Source: Calditrichota bacterium (lineage in GTDB: Bacteria > Calditrichota > Calditrichia > Calditrichales > J004). Taken from it: 57,987 nucleotides of DNA. Position 1 is the first letter of the stretch, and each line of letters starts with the position of its first letter. The translations under genes and the position numbers were made by a program. Positions 9,137 through 18,807 of this stretch are shown here, in pieces. Below the pieces are notes generated by a model, which saw nothing but the letters and a program-made list of their open reading frames with translations, searched no databases and had not been told where the DNA came from. The stretch spans positions 1-57,987 of the forward strand of contig JAJRVW010000225.1 in assembly GCA_024277115.1 (NCBI GenBank). Reading direction: 5' to 3'.

Positions 9137-9469
9137 ATGACCACCGAAGAAGATGTTTTTTTAGCGCTTAGCGATGTGTACGACCCTGAAATAAGGATGA
9201 ATATTGTTGACCTGGGTTTGATATATGATGTAAAAGTAGCTATCCCCGAGGTAAAGATAAAAATGACTTTAACTTCGCCTAATTGCCCGGCAAGTCCGGA
9301 AATAAAGAACAACTCGCTCATGGCCGTAAAAGCTTTAAAAGAGGTGGAGACGGTTGATTTGGAAATTGTGTGGGAACCTAAGTGGGATGAATCACGCATG
9401 AGCGAAGAGGCGCGTTTGGAATTAGGCCTTGAATTAAATTTTGATGACGGAAAGGATTGTCTTGTATGA
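9137..9469 (+). CDS. DUF59/MIP18-family Fe-S assembly factor (first copy)
   Basis: A 110-residue SufT/PaaD-like protein that helps Fe-S cluster maturation or delivery. It shows the family core [18 protein letters not shown] and [12 protein letters not shown], with the conserved Cys near residue 55. The C-terminus extends into an acidic tail. Its stop overlaps the sufB start as ATGA, so the two are translationally coupled. A second DUF59 gene lies between sufD and sufS. Confidence 0.92.
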   Translation: MTTEEDVFLALSDVYDPEIRMNIVDLGLIYDVKVAIPEVKIKMTLTSPNCPASPEIKNNSLMAVKALKEVETVDLEIVWEPKWDESRMSEEARLELGLELNFDDGKDCLV

Positions 9470-10908
9470 GTTCTGAAACAGAAGAGCTGGAATCCCTGGC
9501 CAACCAGGAATATAAATATGGTTTTGTGACCGATATTGAGGCCGATGCATTGCCGCCGGGCCTGGATGAAGGAACGGTCCGTGCAATCTCTGCTATAAAA
9601 AAGGAGCCTGCCTTCATGACAGAATGGAGGTTGAAATCGTATAAAAAGTGGCTTAAAATGGAAGAACCAAAATGGCCAAAAGTAGAATACCCGGAAATTG
9701 ATTTCCAGGATATGGTTTATTATTCCGCACCCAAAACCACCCCAAAATACGAAAGCCTTGATGAAGTCGATCCTGAGCTTTTAAAAACATACAAAAAATT
9801 GGGCATTCCTCTTGAAGAGCAAAAAATCCTTGCCGGTGTTGCGGTGGATGCTGTTTTTGACAGTGTATCGGTTGCTACCACGTTTAAAGAAAAATTATCC
9901 GAGCTTGGGATTATTTTCTGTCCGATCTCGGAAGCCTTACAAAATCATCCCGATCTAGTAAAGAAATATTTAGGTTCAGTTGTTCCGGCCACGGATAATT
10001 TTTATGCCGCATTAAACTCTGCTGTTTTTAGTGATGGCTCTTTTGTCTACGTACCAAAAGGGGTGCGCTGCCCGATGGAACTTTCCACCTATTTTCGTAT
10101 CAACGCGCAAAATACCGGACAGTTCGAGCGTACTTTAATTGTTGCTGATGAAGGAAGTTATGTAAGCTACCTCGAAGGTTGCACAGCGCCACAACGGGAC
10201 GAGAACCAACTTCATGCAGCGGTTGTAGAGCTAATCGCCCTCAAAGATGCCGAGATAAAATATTCTACCGTTCAAAACTGGTACCCAGGTGATGAAAATG
10301 GCAAAGGGGGAATTTATAATTTTGTGACCAAGCGTGGTATCTGTCATGAAAATGCGAAAATTTCCTGGACACAGGTTGAAACAGGGTCTGCCATTACCTG
10401 GAAGTATCCCAGCGTAATTTTAAAAGGGGATAACTCTATCGGCGAGTTTTATTCGGTAGCCATGACCAACAACTATCAGCAAGCCGATACCGGGACAAAG
10501 ATGATCCATATCGGTAAGAACACCAAAAGTAATATTGTCTCTAAGGGAATCTCTGCAGGTAAAAGCAATAACTCCTATCGTGGCTTGGTAAAAGTTATGA
10601 AATCAGCCGAAAATGCTCGTAATTTTTCCCAATGCGATTCTTTGCTTATCGGGGATAAATGTGGGGCGCACACCTTTCCCTATATCGAGGTAAATAACAC
10701 AAGCGGAAAAGTGGAGCATGAGGCAACTACTTCAAAAATCGGCGAAGACCAGATTTTTTATTGCAACCAACGGGGCTTGGATACAGAGCAGGCGGTTAGC
10801 CTGATTGTTAATGGTTATTGCAAAGAAGTGTTCCGCGAGCTGCCCATGGAGTTTGCCATTGAAGCGCAGAACCTTTTGAGCATTAGCCTTGAGGGAAGTG
10901 TTGGTTGA
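9466..10908 (+). CDS. sufB: Fe-S cluster scaffold SufB
   Basis: Scaffold subunit of the SufBC2D complex, on which Fe-S clusters are built. At 480 residues it has the usual length. Strongly conserved SufB blocks are visible: [63 protein letters not shown], and the C-terminal [24 protein letters not shown] with its conserved cysteines. I take the ATG at 9466, which overlaps the preceding TGA, instead of an in-frame TTG 9 nt upstream. Confidence 0.97.
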   Translation: MSSETEELESLANQEYKYGFVTDIEADALPPGLDEGTVRAISAIKKEPAFMTEWRLKSYKKWLKMEEPKWPKVEYPEIDFQDMVYYSAPKTTPKYESLDEVDPELLKTYKKLGIPLEEQKILAGVAVDAVFDSVSVATTFKEKLSELGIIFCPISEALQNHPDLVKKYLGSVVPATDNFYAALNSAVFSDGSFVYVPKGVRCPMELSTYFRINAQNTGQFERTLIVADEGSYVSYLEGCTAPQRDENQLHAAVVELIALKDAEIKYSTVQNWYPGDENGKGGIYNFVTKRGICHENAKISWTQVETGSAITWKYPSVILKGDNSIGEFYSVAMTNNYQQADTGTKMIHIGKNTKSNIVSKGISAGKSNNSYRGLVKVMKSAENARNFSQCDSLLIGDKCGAHTFPYIEVNNTSGKVEHEATTSKIGEDQIFYCNQRGLDTEQAVSLIVNGYCKEVFRELPMEFAIEAQNLLSISLEGSVG

Positions 10909-11120
10909 AAATTGAATATTGATGATTGAAAGATTTTAAGATTGAAAAAAACCCGGCGTGGAGTGAGTTTATGACTTGGGAAATTTGGAATCTGAAAAAG
11001 ATTTATAAAACAAGAAGTAAGAATAAAAAAAAGGGCATGTATAGCTTGGATCAGTAATCCAATAATTCTGTTGTTCAATCAAGTATCCAGCGTCCAGTAT
11101 CAAGAATGTCAGGAGACACA
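10909..11120 (+). other. Non-coding gap inside the SUF operon
   Basis: About 210 bases between sufB and sufC, in an operon that is otherwise tightly packed. The first part is AT-rich and repetitive (GATGATTGAAAGATTTTAAG and similar); the last part contains AAGTATCCAGCGTCCAGTATC. The GATTG/AAGATT words recur, inverted, in the gap at 20160-20336. No convincing gene is seen. It resembles a remnant of a dispersed intergenic element. Confidence 0.45.
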
Positions 11121-11858
11121 ATGTTAGAAGTAAAAGATTTAAAAGCATCTATTGCGGGAAAAGAAATATTAAGAGGGATAAACCTTTCGATTAAACCTGG
11201 TGAGGTCCATGCGATCATGGGGCCAAATGGCTCGGGGAAAAGTACTCTTGCCAATGTTCTGTCTGGCCGTGAAGAATATGAAGTTACCGCTGGAAGCGTC
11301 TCCTATTTTGGGGATGACCTGCTTGAATTTGCCCCGGAAGAACGCGCCCAGAAAGGGATATTTTTAGCGTTTCAATACCCCGTAGAAATACCCGGCGTTA
11401 GCAATGTCTATTTTTTACGAACCGCCTTAAATGAAATTCGAAAAGCAAATGGCGAAGAGGAGATCGATGCCGCGGCCTTTCTTAAAATGATCCGAAAAAA
11501 AATGGAATTGGTCGAAATGGAAAAAGCGTTGTTAAACCGGTCGGTAAACGAAGGTTTTTCGGGCGGTGAAAAAAAACGAAATGAAATTTTCCAAATGGCT
11601 GTTCTTGAACCCAAATTGGCAATCCTGGACGAGACCGATTCCGGACTGGATATTGACGCGCTAAGGGTTGTTGCCGATGGCGTTAATACCCTTAAAAGCA
11701 AAGAAAACGCCACAATTGTTGTAACACACTATCAGCGTTTGCTTGATTATATTATACCTGATTTTGTACATGTTTTGTATAAAGGCCAAATTGTAAAATC
11801 CGGTGGAAAAGAACTGGCTTTTGAACTCGAAGAAAAAGGCTATGACTGGCTTAAATAA
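11121..11858 (+). CDS. sufC: SUF ATPase SufC
   Basis: ABC-type ATPase that drives cluster assembly on SufB-SufD. Walker A GPNGSGKST, the SufC-typical Q-loop region FLAFQYPVEIPGV, signature SGGEKKRNE, Walker B LAILDETDSGLDID and the switch His in VVTHYQR are all visible. The ATG at 11121 is preceded by AGGAGA at 5 nt, so I prefer it to an in-frame ATG 15 nt upstream. Protein of 245 residues, normal for SufC. Confidence 0.97.
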   Translation: MLEVKDLKASIAGKEILRGINLSIKPGEVHAIMGPNGSGKSTLANVLSGREEYEVTAGSVSYFGDDLLEFAPEERAQKGIFLAFQYPVEIPGVSNVYFLRTALNEIRKANGEEEIDAAAFLKMIRKKMELVEMEKALLNRSVNEGFSGGEKKRNEIFQMAVLEPKLAILDETDSGLDIDALRVVADGVNTLKSKENATIVVTHYQRLLDYIIPDFVHVLYKGQIVKSGGKELAFELEEKGYDWLK

Positions 11859-11874
11859 GCAGCGAAGGAATTAA

Positions 11875-13191
11875 ATGAACTTAAATGATAAGAACACTGA
11901 AAAATATATAAAAGCATTTGAAACGTACTTTAACGGATCGGTAAGCCAACCTTTTCATAAGGTCAGGCAACAGGCTGCTTCTAATTTTGAGAAACTGGGT
12001 TTCCCGACCACAAAAAAAGAAGAATGGCGTTTTACAAATATTGCTTCCATTGCCAAGGCAGATTTTAAGATCGCCGAAAAGAAAAACGCTCCGACAGTAA
12101 GTTTAGAAGATATTGAACCCTTTTTACTGGCCAATTGGCAAGGCGCCCGGATTGTTTTTATCGATGGCTTTTATTCGGAACACTTATCAGACATCAAAAA
12201 CATTTCTGATAAAATCACTCTTGAGCCGCTCTCCAGTCATTTTGAAGGAAAGGCCGGATTGGTAAATAAAAATTTATCCAAGATTGCCACATTTGACGAT
12301 GAAGCTTTTACAGCCTTAAATACAGCCTTTACAACAGAAGGTTGCCTGGTACATATTCCGGCAAAAGTCGTCGAAAATAATGGCATCCACATCATCCATA
12401 TTGCGGCTTCGGGCAGGACGTTGACAAACCCACGCAACATGATCCTTTGTGAGGATAATTCGCAGGCGTTGGTTATTGAAAGCTATCACACGTTATGCAC
12501 TGATGATGTTTTTGTAAACAGTGTCACGGAAATTTCGGTTGGCGAAAATACCCGCCTTTATCACTACAAACTTCAGGACGAGTCATTAAAAAGTAACCAT
12601 ATCAGTAATGTGGCGATAAACCAAAAGTCTAATTCAAATTATATCTCGGCCTCTTTTATTTTTGGTGGAAAACTGGTTCGAAATAATATCTCCACGAAAC
12701 TAGATGGTGAAGGGATCAGCAGCACGTTGAACGGGTTATACATTTCCAGGGAAGATCAGCATATTGATAATAATACATTTATCGATCATGCCAAACCGCA
12801 TTGCGAAAGCCATGAACTGTACCGTGGGATTTTGATGGACAAATCAAAAGGCGTTTTTAGCGGCAAGATTTTAGTACGGCAGGATGCACAAAAAACAGAT
12901 GCCAAGCAATCAAATAATTGCCTGCTCCTTTACGAAGATGCTCAAATTGATGCAAAGCCACAATTGGAAATTTACGCCGATGACGTAAAATGCACACACG
13001 GCGCAACGGTCGGCCAACTTGATGAAAGCGCCATGTTTTATTTTAGGGCGCGGGGCATTCCAAAAGAGAAAGCTTTAAGTATGTTGACTTATGCGTTTGC
13101 CGAAGAAATTATCACTGGCATAAAAGACGACAGCCTTAGGGACAGGGTTGAGTATCTTTTGCTGGACAGGCTCAAATCGCACCAGGCATAA
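11875..13191 (+). CDS. sufD: Fe-S cluster assembly protein SufD
   Basis: Partner of SufB in the SufBC2D scaffold. The 438-residue protein has the SufD features KKEEWRFTNI near the N-terminus, the right-handed beta-helix core with SHELYRGILMDKSKGVFSGKI, and KCTHGATVGQLDE..MFYFRARGI near the C-terminus, including the His important for cluster assembly in SufD. An AAGGAA Shine-Dalgarno lies before the ATG. It follows sufC by 16 nt. Confidence 0.95.
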   Translation: MNLNDKNTEKYIKAFETYFNGSVSQPFHKVRQQAASNFEKLGFPTTKKEEWRFTNIASIAKADFKIAEKKNAPTVSLEDIEPFLLANWQGARIVFIDGFYSEHLSDIKNISDKITLEPLSSHFEGKAGLVNKNLSKIATFDDEAFTALNTAFTTEGCLVHIPAKVVENNGIHIIHIAASGRTLTNPRNMILCEDNSQALVIESYHTLCTDDVFVNSVTEISVGENTRLYHYKLQDESLKSNHISNVAINQKSNSNYISASFIFGGKLVRNNISTKLDGEGISSTLNGLYISREDQHIDNNTFIDHAKPHCESHELYRGILMDKSKGVFSGKILVRQDAQKTDAKQSNNCLLLYEDAQIDAKPQLEIYADDVKCTHGATVGQLDESAMFYFRARGIPKEKALSMLTYAFAEEIITGIKDDSLRDRVEYLLLDRLKSHQA

Positions 13192-13207
13192 ATCAGGTTC
13201 GTTAAAT

Positions 13208-13564
13208 ATGGAACCAAATCATAACACAACCTATCAAGAATTAATCATGGAAAATACGGATTTAAAAATAACAAAAGAACAAGTGATCGATGCCCTTAAA
13301 GGGGTCTTTGATCCTGAAATCCCCGTTGATATTTATGAAATGGGATTGGTGTATGATATAAAAATTACCCACTCCCAGGTTTTAATATTAATGACCTTAA
13401 CATCGCCAAGTTGCCCGGCAGCACAATCAATCCCGATGGACGTACAAGATAAAGTAGGGCGCGTTCCCGGTGTGGAAAACGTGGAAGTGGAAATTGTTTG
13501 GGACCCGCCATGGGGCATGGAAATGATGTCTGAGGTGGCCAAGCTTGAGTTGGGGTATTTCTAA
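13208..13564 (+). CDS. DUF59/MIP18-family Fe-S assembly factor (second copy)
   Basis: About 118 residues with the same core as the first copy: FDPEIPVDIYEMGLVYDI and TLTSPSCPAAQ with the conserved Cys. The C-terminus IVWDPPWGMEMMSEVAKLELG is typical of the SUF-linked SufT type. The start is uncertain: ATG at 13208 or ATG at 13247, neither with a strong Shine-Dalgarno; a longer open frame reaches into sufD but would overlap it. Its stop overlaps the sufS start (TAATG). It differs enough from the first copy to be an old duplication, perhaps with a divided role. Confidence 0.9.
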   Translation: MEPNHNTTYQELIMENTDLKITKEQVIDALKGVFDPEIPVDIYEMGLVYDIKITHSQVLILMTLTSPSCPAAQSIPMDVQDKVGRVPGVENVEVEIVWDPPWGMEMMSEVAKLELGYF

Positions 13565-14808
13565 TGAATACTTCTGTAATTGAAAAAGAGTCTATTTTTG
13601 ACGTTGAAAAAATCCGCCAGGATTTTCCTATTTTGGATCAACAAGTTCATAACAAACCGCTAATTTATTTAGATAATGGCGCGACGACCCAAAAACCTAC
13701 TCAGGTTATCGAAGCAATCTCAAGTTATTATTTAAATTCCAACGCTAATGTACACCGTGGATTACATGAACTTGCCGAACGGGCAACCGAAGGTTATGAA
13801 AATTGTCGTAAAAAAGTTACATCGTTTATAAATGCGCCATCCGAAAGAAGTATAGTTTTTACACGTGGCACGACCGAATCCATAAATTTGGTGGCCAACA
13901 GCTGGGGAAGAAAATATTTAAAAGAGGGCGACGAAGTGCTGCTTACCGAAATGGAGCATCACAGCAATATTGTGCCCTGGCATTTACTCGCAGAACAAAT
14001 TGGGATTGTTGTAAAATTTATCCCGATAAACAGTGATGGTACTTTAGATTTAGATTCACTGGACGAGCTCATTTCCACAAAAACAAAACTCATTTCTGTT
14101 ACACACATGTCCAATGTGCTCGGAACCATAAATCCGGTAAAAAAGATTATTGAGCGGGCACACCAACAAAATATAAAAGTGTTGATCGACGCGGCACAAA
14201 GCGTGCCCAATATGCCGGTGGATGTACAAAATATGGATTGCGATTTTCTGGCATTCTCTTCGCATAAAATGGTTGGGCCAACGGGCATGGGCGTTCTATT
14301 TGCCAAAGAAGATATTCTTGAAGAAATGCCTCCCTTTTTTGGCGGCGGTGAAATGATCTCATCTGTAACCAAGGCGGGTTCCAGCTGGGCCGGGCTGCCT
14401 TATAAATTTGAGGCAGGCACTCCTAATATTGCCGGGGCTTTTGGCCTTTCGGGTGCCATTGACTATTTAGAAAAAATCGGAATGGATAATATCCAATCCT
14501 ATAAAACACGCTTAACTCATTATGCCATCGATGCCATGCAGCGGGTTCCCGGAATGCAAATCTACGGTAAAGCCCGGGATCGTGGTTCTGCCGTTTCATT
14601 TAATTTGGAAGGAATTCATCCTTTCGACTTGGCCCAATTCCTGGATCAAAATGGTATCGCCATCCGTGCCGGCCACCATTGTGCGCAGCCCTTAATGGAA
14701 AGCCTTGGAGTAAATGGCACAGCGCGGGCAAGTTTTTATATTTATAATACATTTCAGGAAGTGGATATTTTTATAGAAAAATTGAAAAAAGCGACTGACT
14801 TTTTCTAA
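13564..14808 (+). CDS. sufS: Cysteine desulfurase SufS
   Basis: Takes sulfur from L-cysteine as a persulfide and feeds it to the SUF scaffold; PLP enzyme of group II. Over 414 residues: YLDNGATTQKP, ANVHRGLHELAERAT, EMEHHSNIVPW, the PLP lysine in SSHKMVGPTGMGV, and the catalytic Cys in RAGHHCAQPLM. The start overlaps the preceding stop by one base. No SufE or SufU sulfur carrier is seen in the window. Probably the last gene of the SUF operon. Confidence 0.97.
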   Translation: MNTSVIEKESIFDVEKIRQDFPILDQQVHNKPLIYLDNGATTQKPTQVIEAISSYYLNSNANVHRGLHELAERATEGYENCRKKVTSFINAPSERSIVFTRGTTESINLVANSWGRKYLKEGDEVLLTEMEHHSNIVPWHLLAEQIGIVVKFIPINSDGTLDLDSLDELISTKTKLISVTHMSNVLGTINPVKKIIERAHQQNIKVLIDAAQSVPNMPVDVQNMDCDFLAFSSHKMVGPTGMGVLFAKEDILEEMPPFFGGGEMISSVTKAGSSWAGLPYKFEAGTPNIAGAFGLSGAIDYLEKIGMDNIQSYKTRLTHYAIDAMQRVPGMQIYGKARDRGSAVSFNLEGIHPFDLAQFLDQNGIAIRAGHHCAQPLMESLGVNGTARASFYIYNTFQEVDIFIEKLKKATDFF

Positions 14809-14895
14809 TTGGTTTTATATTTTAACCGATCAAAAAAACTATATTATTCTCAAAGCTTAAGCCGCCACTTCTCATAACTTACAATAAATTTCCAG

Positions 14896-14924
14896 TTGAT
14901 TGGGTTTTAATCTCATACTATATT
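14896..14924 (+). promoter_or_regulatory. Sigma-70-type promoter upstream of the MurF-like gene
   Basis: TTGATT, 17-base spacer, TATATT. The -10 box ends 9 nt before the ATG at 14934, so the transcript would start within a few bases of the start codon. No Shine-Dalgarno is present, which suggests a leaderless or nearly leaderless mRNA. Confidence 0.6.
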
Positions 14925-14933
14925 TTAAAGCCC

Positions 14934-16082
14934 ATGAAAAACGACAATCAAATCAACCCTCAACTCGATCGATCACAAAAAAAGACATTCATAAAGCTCA
15001 GGCGTGATTTTACTAAACCCGTTCTTGGAATAACCGGCTATCTTGGTAAAACAACTTTGATCGCAATGCTTTCGGCCGTTTTGGGCGCGCACGGCAAAGT
15101 TTTAAGAACCATTAATGGAACGGGTTCCTGGGAAAACAATTTAAAGACCCTGGCCAAGCTAAATAGTAATTATGACTTTGCTATTTTCGAATTTGATTAT
15201 CAACATGGCAAGAATTTTGCAGGGTTGTTGCGCTTAATTAAGCCCAATATTGCCGTTATTACAAATATTGGGGACGCACATTTGGCATACCTTAAAGATG
15301 CCATGCAAATTGCACTACAAAAATCGGAGGTTGTTAAATATATAGCAAGAGATGGGTTTGCGATCCTAAACCAGGATGATGACCTGAGTTCGTCGCTAAG
15401 CCAGCATATAAAGGGTGCAAAGGTTTGTAAATATGGTATGAACCACAATGCCGATTTTTATGTTTCTGATATAGAACAACTTGGGCCAAAAGGCATTAAG
15501 TTCAAACTTAATGGCTAAAAAGAGTTTACTATCCCAATTTATAGTGTGTTTAATGTTTACAGTTTTTTGGCATGTGCGGCAACGTGTTATAACCTGGGCA
15601 TCCCTGTTGAGGAGACAGTTAAATTAATCCAACAAAAATTCGTACTCCCAAAAGGGCGGGGGAATATGTTAAAAATCAACAGTTTCTATTTGTTGGATGA
15701 AAGCTATTCCGGTTCTTCACGCGCAGTAAGTAAAGCCGCGCGTACTTTAGTAGGTTTTGGCCCCTATACAAAGAAAACTGTTTTAATTGTTGGCGATATG
15801 ACCGAACAAGGCGTAAAAATTGAAGACCGCCACTTAAATATGGGCCACTTTTTATCGGCATTGCCAATAGATTATCTGATTACAGTAGGGCATTATGCAA
15901 AATATATCGCACAAGGGGCGGCCTTAATCAAAACGAAATCAAAAAAGATAATTAGTGTCGACAATGTAAACGAGCTTTTGGTAACATTAGAAGAAATATT
16001 GAAACCGAATATGGCGATATCTGTCAAAAGTCTGGGAAATGTAGTTTTTCACAGAATTAAATCATTATTAGAAAAGCTTTAA
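14934..16082 (+). CDS. MurF-like Mur ligase lacking the N-terminal domain, with one in-frame TAA
   Basis: ATP-dependent amide ligase of the Mur family. P-loop GITGYLGKTT is at residues 34-43, followed by the central-domain motifs IKPNIAVITNIGDAHLAY and FAILNQDDD. After an in-frame TAA at codon 195 (15516-15518) the frame continues through IPIYSVFNVYSFLACAA, LPKGRGN, LLDESYSGS (compare DDSYNANP in MurF) and VLIVGDMTEQG. Total length would be 382 residues. The UDP-sugar-binding N-terminal domain of MurF is absent, so the substrate may not be UDP-MurNAc-tripeptide. GAA would fit the TAA position. It stands just before an OmpA-family gene. Confidence 0.78.
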
Positions 16083-16101
16083 AAATAAGAGGACAAAAAA
16101 A

Positions 16102-17499
16102 ATGAAATATTTATTATCCATTCTATTTCTATCAGGAATGTTTTCAATTATAGGTGCACAAACCACTGCAAGGGACAAGTTTTTCGCAGACTATGAATCC
16201 TTGATTGAAGAAGTGCGTTCGGGCAACGGCGAAGTATTATCGCCGGAGTTTTATAAAAATGCCATAGAAGTTTTTGAAGAGGCCATTGAAGCCTATGAAG
16301 AAAAGGAGAGCCAAAAAGTTATCCGGGAAAAATTGGATGAATCTGCCCGGTTCGCCCATAAGGCGCTGGATATTATAAAACTTGCAAACCTTACCCTAAG
16401 TAAAACAATTGAGGCAAGAGAATCTGCTTTAGCTGCAGAAGCTCCATTGTATGCTGCCGATTTATGGGAAGAGGCTGAAGAAGTATTTTTAGACGCAACC
16501 ACAAATCTTGAAGATGATGATATTGACGATGCCAAAGATTACGGTGTTTCCGCGCTACAAATGTATAACCAGGCCGAATTATTGGGAATTAAAAACGGGA
16601 TACTTGGCGAAGCACGCGAAAAAGTAAAATTGGCCGAAGAAGCCGAAGCCGGTGAATATGCATTTCATACGCTTACCGATGCACAAAACCTGCTTGTGGA
16701 AACCGAACGGCTGTTGGATGGCGACCGCTATGCCCGAGAAGAAGCGATTAATAAAGCTGCCATTGCTTCTTACCAGGGACGCCATGCAGCCTATCTTGCC
16801 AAAACAATAAAAGCGCTCTCAGCTAAAGATGAAAATTGGGAAAACCTCATCTTGAAATTTGAAGAATTTTTGACTGAATTCGGCAGCCAGTTTAACTATA
16901 AACCCCAATTTGATGAAGGTTTCGATACCAGTGTCCGATCCATTGCCGAATATATCAAAACCTTGAAAGAAGACAAAAAACAATTGATTCAGGAAAATGG
17001 CCGCTTGCAGGAAGAATTGAATTCTGTTCGTGAACGCGAGGAAAATTATTCGGCAGAACTGGAGAAAAAGAAAGACAAAGAACGCCGTATCGAAAAGGTT
17101 AAATCATTATTCTCTTCAAATGAAGCCAAAGTGGTTTACGAGGGTGATAACTTAATAATCCGTTTATTCGGGATTAATTTTCCATCGGGAAAAGCTATTA
17201 TCCAGCCTGAATATTTTTCGTTACTAACCAAAGTTCAACAGGCGCTTAGGGAGTTTCCTGATAATCATTACATTATTGAGGGGCACACAGATGCTTTGGG
17301 CAATAATAACCGTAATAAAATCTTGTCAGAGAAGAGGGCATTGTCTGTGCGCGAATATTTGATGGCCAATATGGATTTGAATGAGTCACAAATTACACAC
17401 ATAGGATTTGGCGAGGCAAAACCGGTTGCCTCAAATGAAACAAAACAGGGGCGCGAACTTAATCGACGCATTGATATTGTGATCAGTATCGATAATTAA
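16102..17499 (+). CDS. OmpA-family protein with helical repeat region
   Basis: Exported protein (465 residues) with a signal peptide (MKYLLSILFLSGMFSIIGAQ). Residues ~25-240 are acidic, alanine-rich and helical, in several repeats resembling DUF4398-type domains (ALAAEAPLYAADLWEEAEE.., AKDYGVSALQMYNQAELL). A coiled coil follows near 290-335. The C-terminal OmpA domain holds FPSGKAIIQPEY, IIEGHTDALGNN and RALSVREYLM, which in this family binds peptidoglycan. There is no N-terminal beta-barrel, so it is a periplasmic or lipid-layer linker. AGAGGA Shine-Dalgarno. Placed 19 nt after the Mur-like gene, hence probably one cell-wall transcript. Confidence 0.9.
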   Translation: MKYLLSILFLSGMFSIIGAQTTARDKFFADYESLIEEVRSGNGEVLSPEFYKNAIEVFEEAIEAYEEKESQKVIREKLDESARFAHKALDIIKLANLTLSKTIEARESALAAEAPLYAADLWEEAEEVFLDATTNLEDDDIDDAKDYGVSALQMYNQAELLGIKNGILGEAREKVKLAEEAEAGEYAFHTLTDAQNLLVETERLLDGDRYAREEAINKAAIASYQGRHAAYLAKTIKALSAKDENWENLILKFEEFLTEFGSQFNYKPQFDEGFDTSVRSIAEYIKTLKEDKKQLIQENGRLQEELNSVREREENYSAELEKKKDKERRIEKVKSLFSSNEAKVVYEGDNLIIRLFGINFPSGKAIIQPEYFSLLTKVQQALREFPDNHYIIEGHTDALGNNNRNKILSEKRALSVREYLMANMDLNESQITHIGFGEAKPVASNETKQGRELNRRIDIVISIDN

Positions 17500-17565
17500 T
17501 CACGGCAGGTCTTAAAAATCTGAATTAAATTTTAATTTTCGATCAATCACCTCGACTATATGCTC

Positions 17566-17593
17566 TTGACTTAATTCGCATTTAGAGTATACT
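17566..17593 (+). promoter_or_regulatory. Sigma-70-type promoter for the TPR-NtrC operon
   Basis: TTGACT, 16-base spacer, TATACT. This leaves a 5' leader of about 55 nt before the TTG start at 17656. The two boxes are the best consensus match seen in this part of the window. Confidence 0.65.
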
Positions 17594-17655
17594 TGTCACA
17601 GATTTAAAATAGAGATAGATACCTCTTAAAATAATTACTTAGGGAGCTTCACAGA

Positions 17656-18804
17656 TTGAATGGAATAGGGCTAAGGGATAAGGTTACTTTCGAGTCACGT
17701 GAATTTCAGGTTCATACAGGTAACGACCCTCTCAAAAATATTGTTAAAAGTGAGGTCTTTGAGAAAGGCCAGTTTCTTTTTAGTGCAGAAGATTCCTATA
17801 CAATTAGAGAAAACAAAGAGGATGAAGTTGATGAAGAATATCTTAAAGATATAACCTTTGAACAGCACCAAAATACTCTTGATGAAATTAAAATCCTCTT
17901 TTTGGTCAACGAAAAAATTAAGCAGATTCGGCAATATCTCCCCCATTTTCGCCTCGGGAAAGTTTTTCTGAACAGGAATTTTACGGAAGAGGCTATTAAC
18001 AATTTTAAACGTGTTATCGAGCTTAAACCCGATTTTGTGCGTGGGCATATAAAACTTGGACTTTCTTATTTTAAAAAAGATGCCTACATAGACGCAATTA
18101 AAGCCTTTTTACAAGCACACAAAATAAACCCGGACTATCCGGATATCTTAAATAATTTAGGTGTTTCTTACTCTAAAACAGGTAATTTTACAACGGCCTC
18201 AAAATTTTTAAAAAAAGCGCTCGAAATTAAGCCAAGCTACAAAGAAGCAAATTTTAACTTGGGCATTGTTCTTTTTCTTTCATCCATCGCAGATGATGAT
18301 GATGATTCAAAAGTTATTGTTCCCGCCAGGTTTATTCGCTCCTTTAAAGAAATAATTAAACAAAAATCTTTTCAGTCAAAATATTGGCACGAACGCTTTA
18401 TCCTAACCCAACAGGCTTTGAATAACGGCAAAAAAACTGATGTTGTATCCGCTCTTCAGAAAATCCAATCCGATATAATGTTTCACGAAGACAGTAGTGA
18501 TATTATGGATTATTTTTTCTTGCAATTTATGTTTGGGGGATCAGAATTAAAAAACACCAAAATTGATGTTTTTGAAGAGTTAGTTACCTCTGAAGTTGAT
18601 AAACACAGTTCTTATGCAGACTATTGGAATGAACTTGGTATAATCCATCTTGTGCAATGTCGGGAATATTTTTTAAAAGCAATTGCCGAGTTTGAAAAAG
18701 CAAATAAAACCGATCCTAAATTTGAATCCGCAATAAAAAACACAGAACTCCTGCGTCATAATAAACAAGGTTTTCTGATCTTGTTAAGAGCGATCTTAAA
18801 ATAA
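17656..18804 (+). CDS. TPR-repeat protein
   Basis: A 382-residue protein with a short beta-rich N-terminal segment (residues ~8-50, KVTFESREFQVHTG..), then tandem TPR units at ~95-205 (FRLGKVFLNRNFTEEAINNFKRVIELKPDF, then two more copies ending in INPDYPD and IKPSYKE). The C-terminal half is less clear and holds another TPR-like unit at ~315-360. There is no signal peptide, so it is cytoplasmic. The start is TTG with AGGGAG upstream. The NtrC-type regulator starts 3 nt after its stop, so the two are co-expressed and may interact. Function unknown. Confidence 0.85.
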   Translation: MNGIGLRDKVTFESREFQVHTGNDPLKNIVKSEVFEKGQFLFSAEDSYTIRENKEDEVDEEYLKDITFEQHQNTLDEIKILFLVNEKIKQIRQYLPHFRLGKVFLNRNFTEEAINNFKRVIELKPDFVRGHIKLGLSYFKKDAYIDAIKAFLQAHKINPDYPDILNNLGVSYSKTGNFTTASKFLKKALEIKPSYKEANFNLGIVLFLSSIADDDDDSKVIVPARFIRSFKEIIKQKSFQSKYWHERFILTQQALNNGKKTDVVSALQKIQSDIMFHEDSSDIMDYFFLQFMFGGSELKNTKIDVFEELVTSEVDKHSSYADYWNELGIIHLVQCREYFLKAIAEFEKANKTDPKFESAIKNTELLRHNKQGFLILLRAILK

Positions 18805-18807
18805 CCC

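Noticed and set aside
13148-13207. Upstream extension of the second DUF59 gene into sufD
   Set aside because: The added residues are out of character for the family, and this start would overlap sufD by 44 bases; ATGs at 13208 or 13247 fit better.
14809-14895. Hairpin TTGGTT/AACCGA after sufS as a terminator
   Set aside because: The stem is weak and is followed by A residues on the plus strand and not by a T-run.
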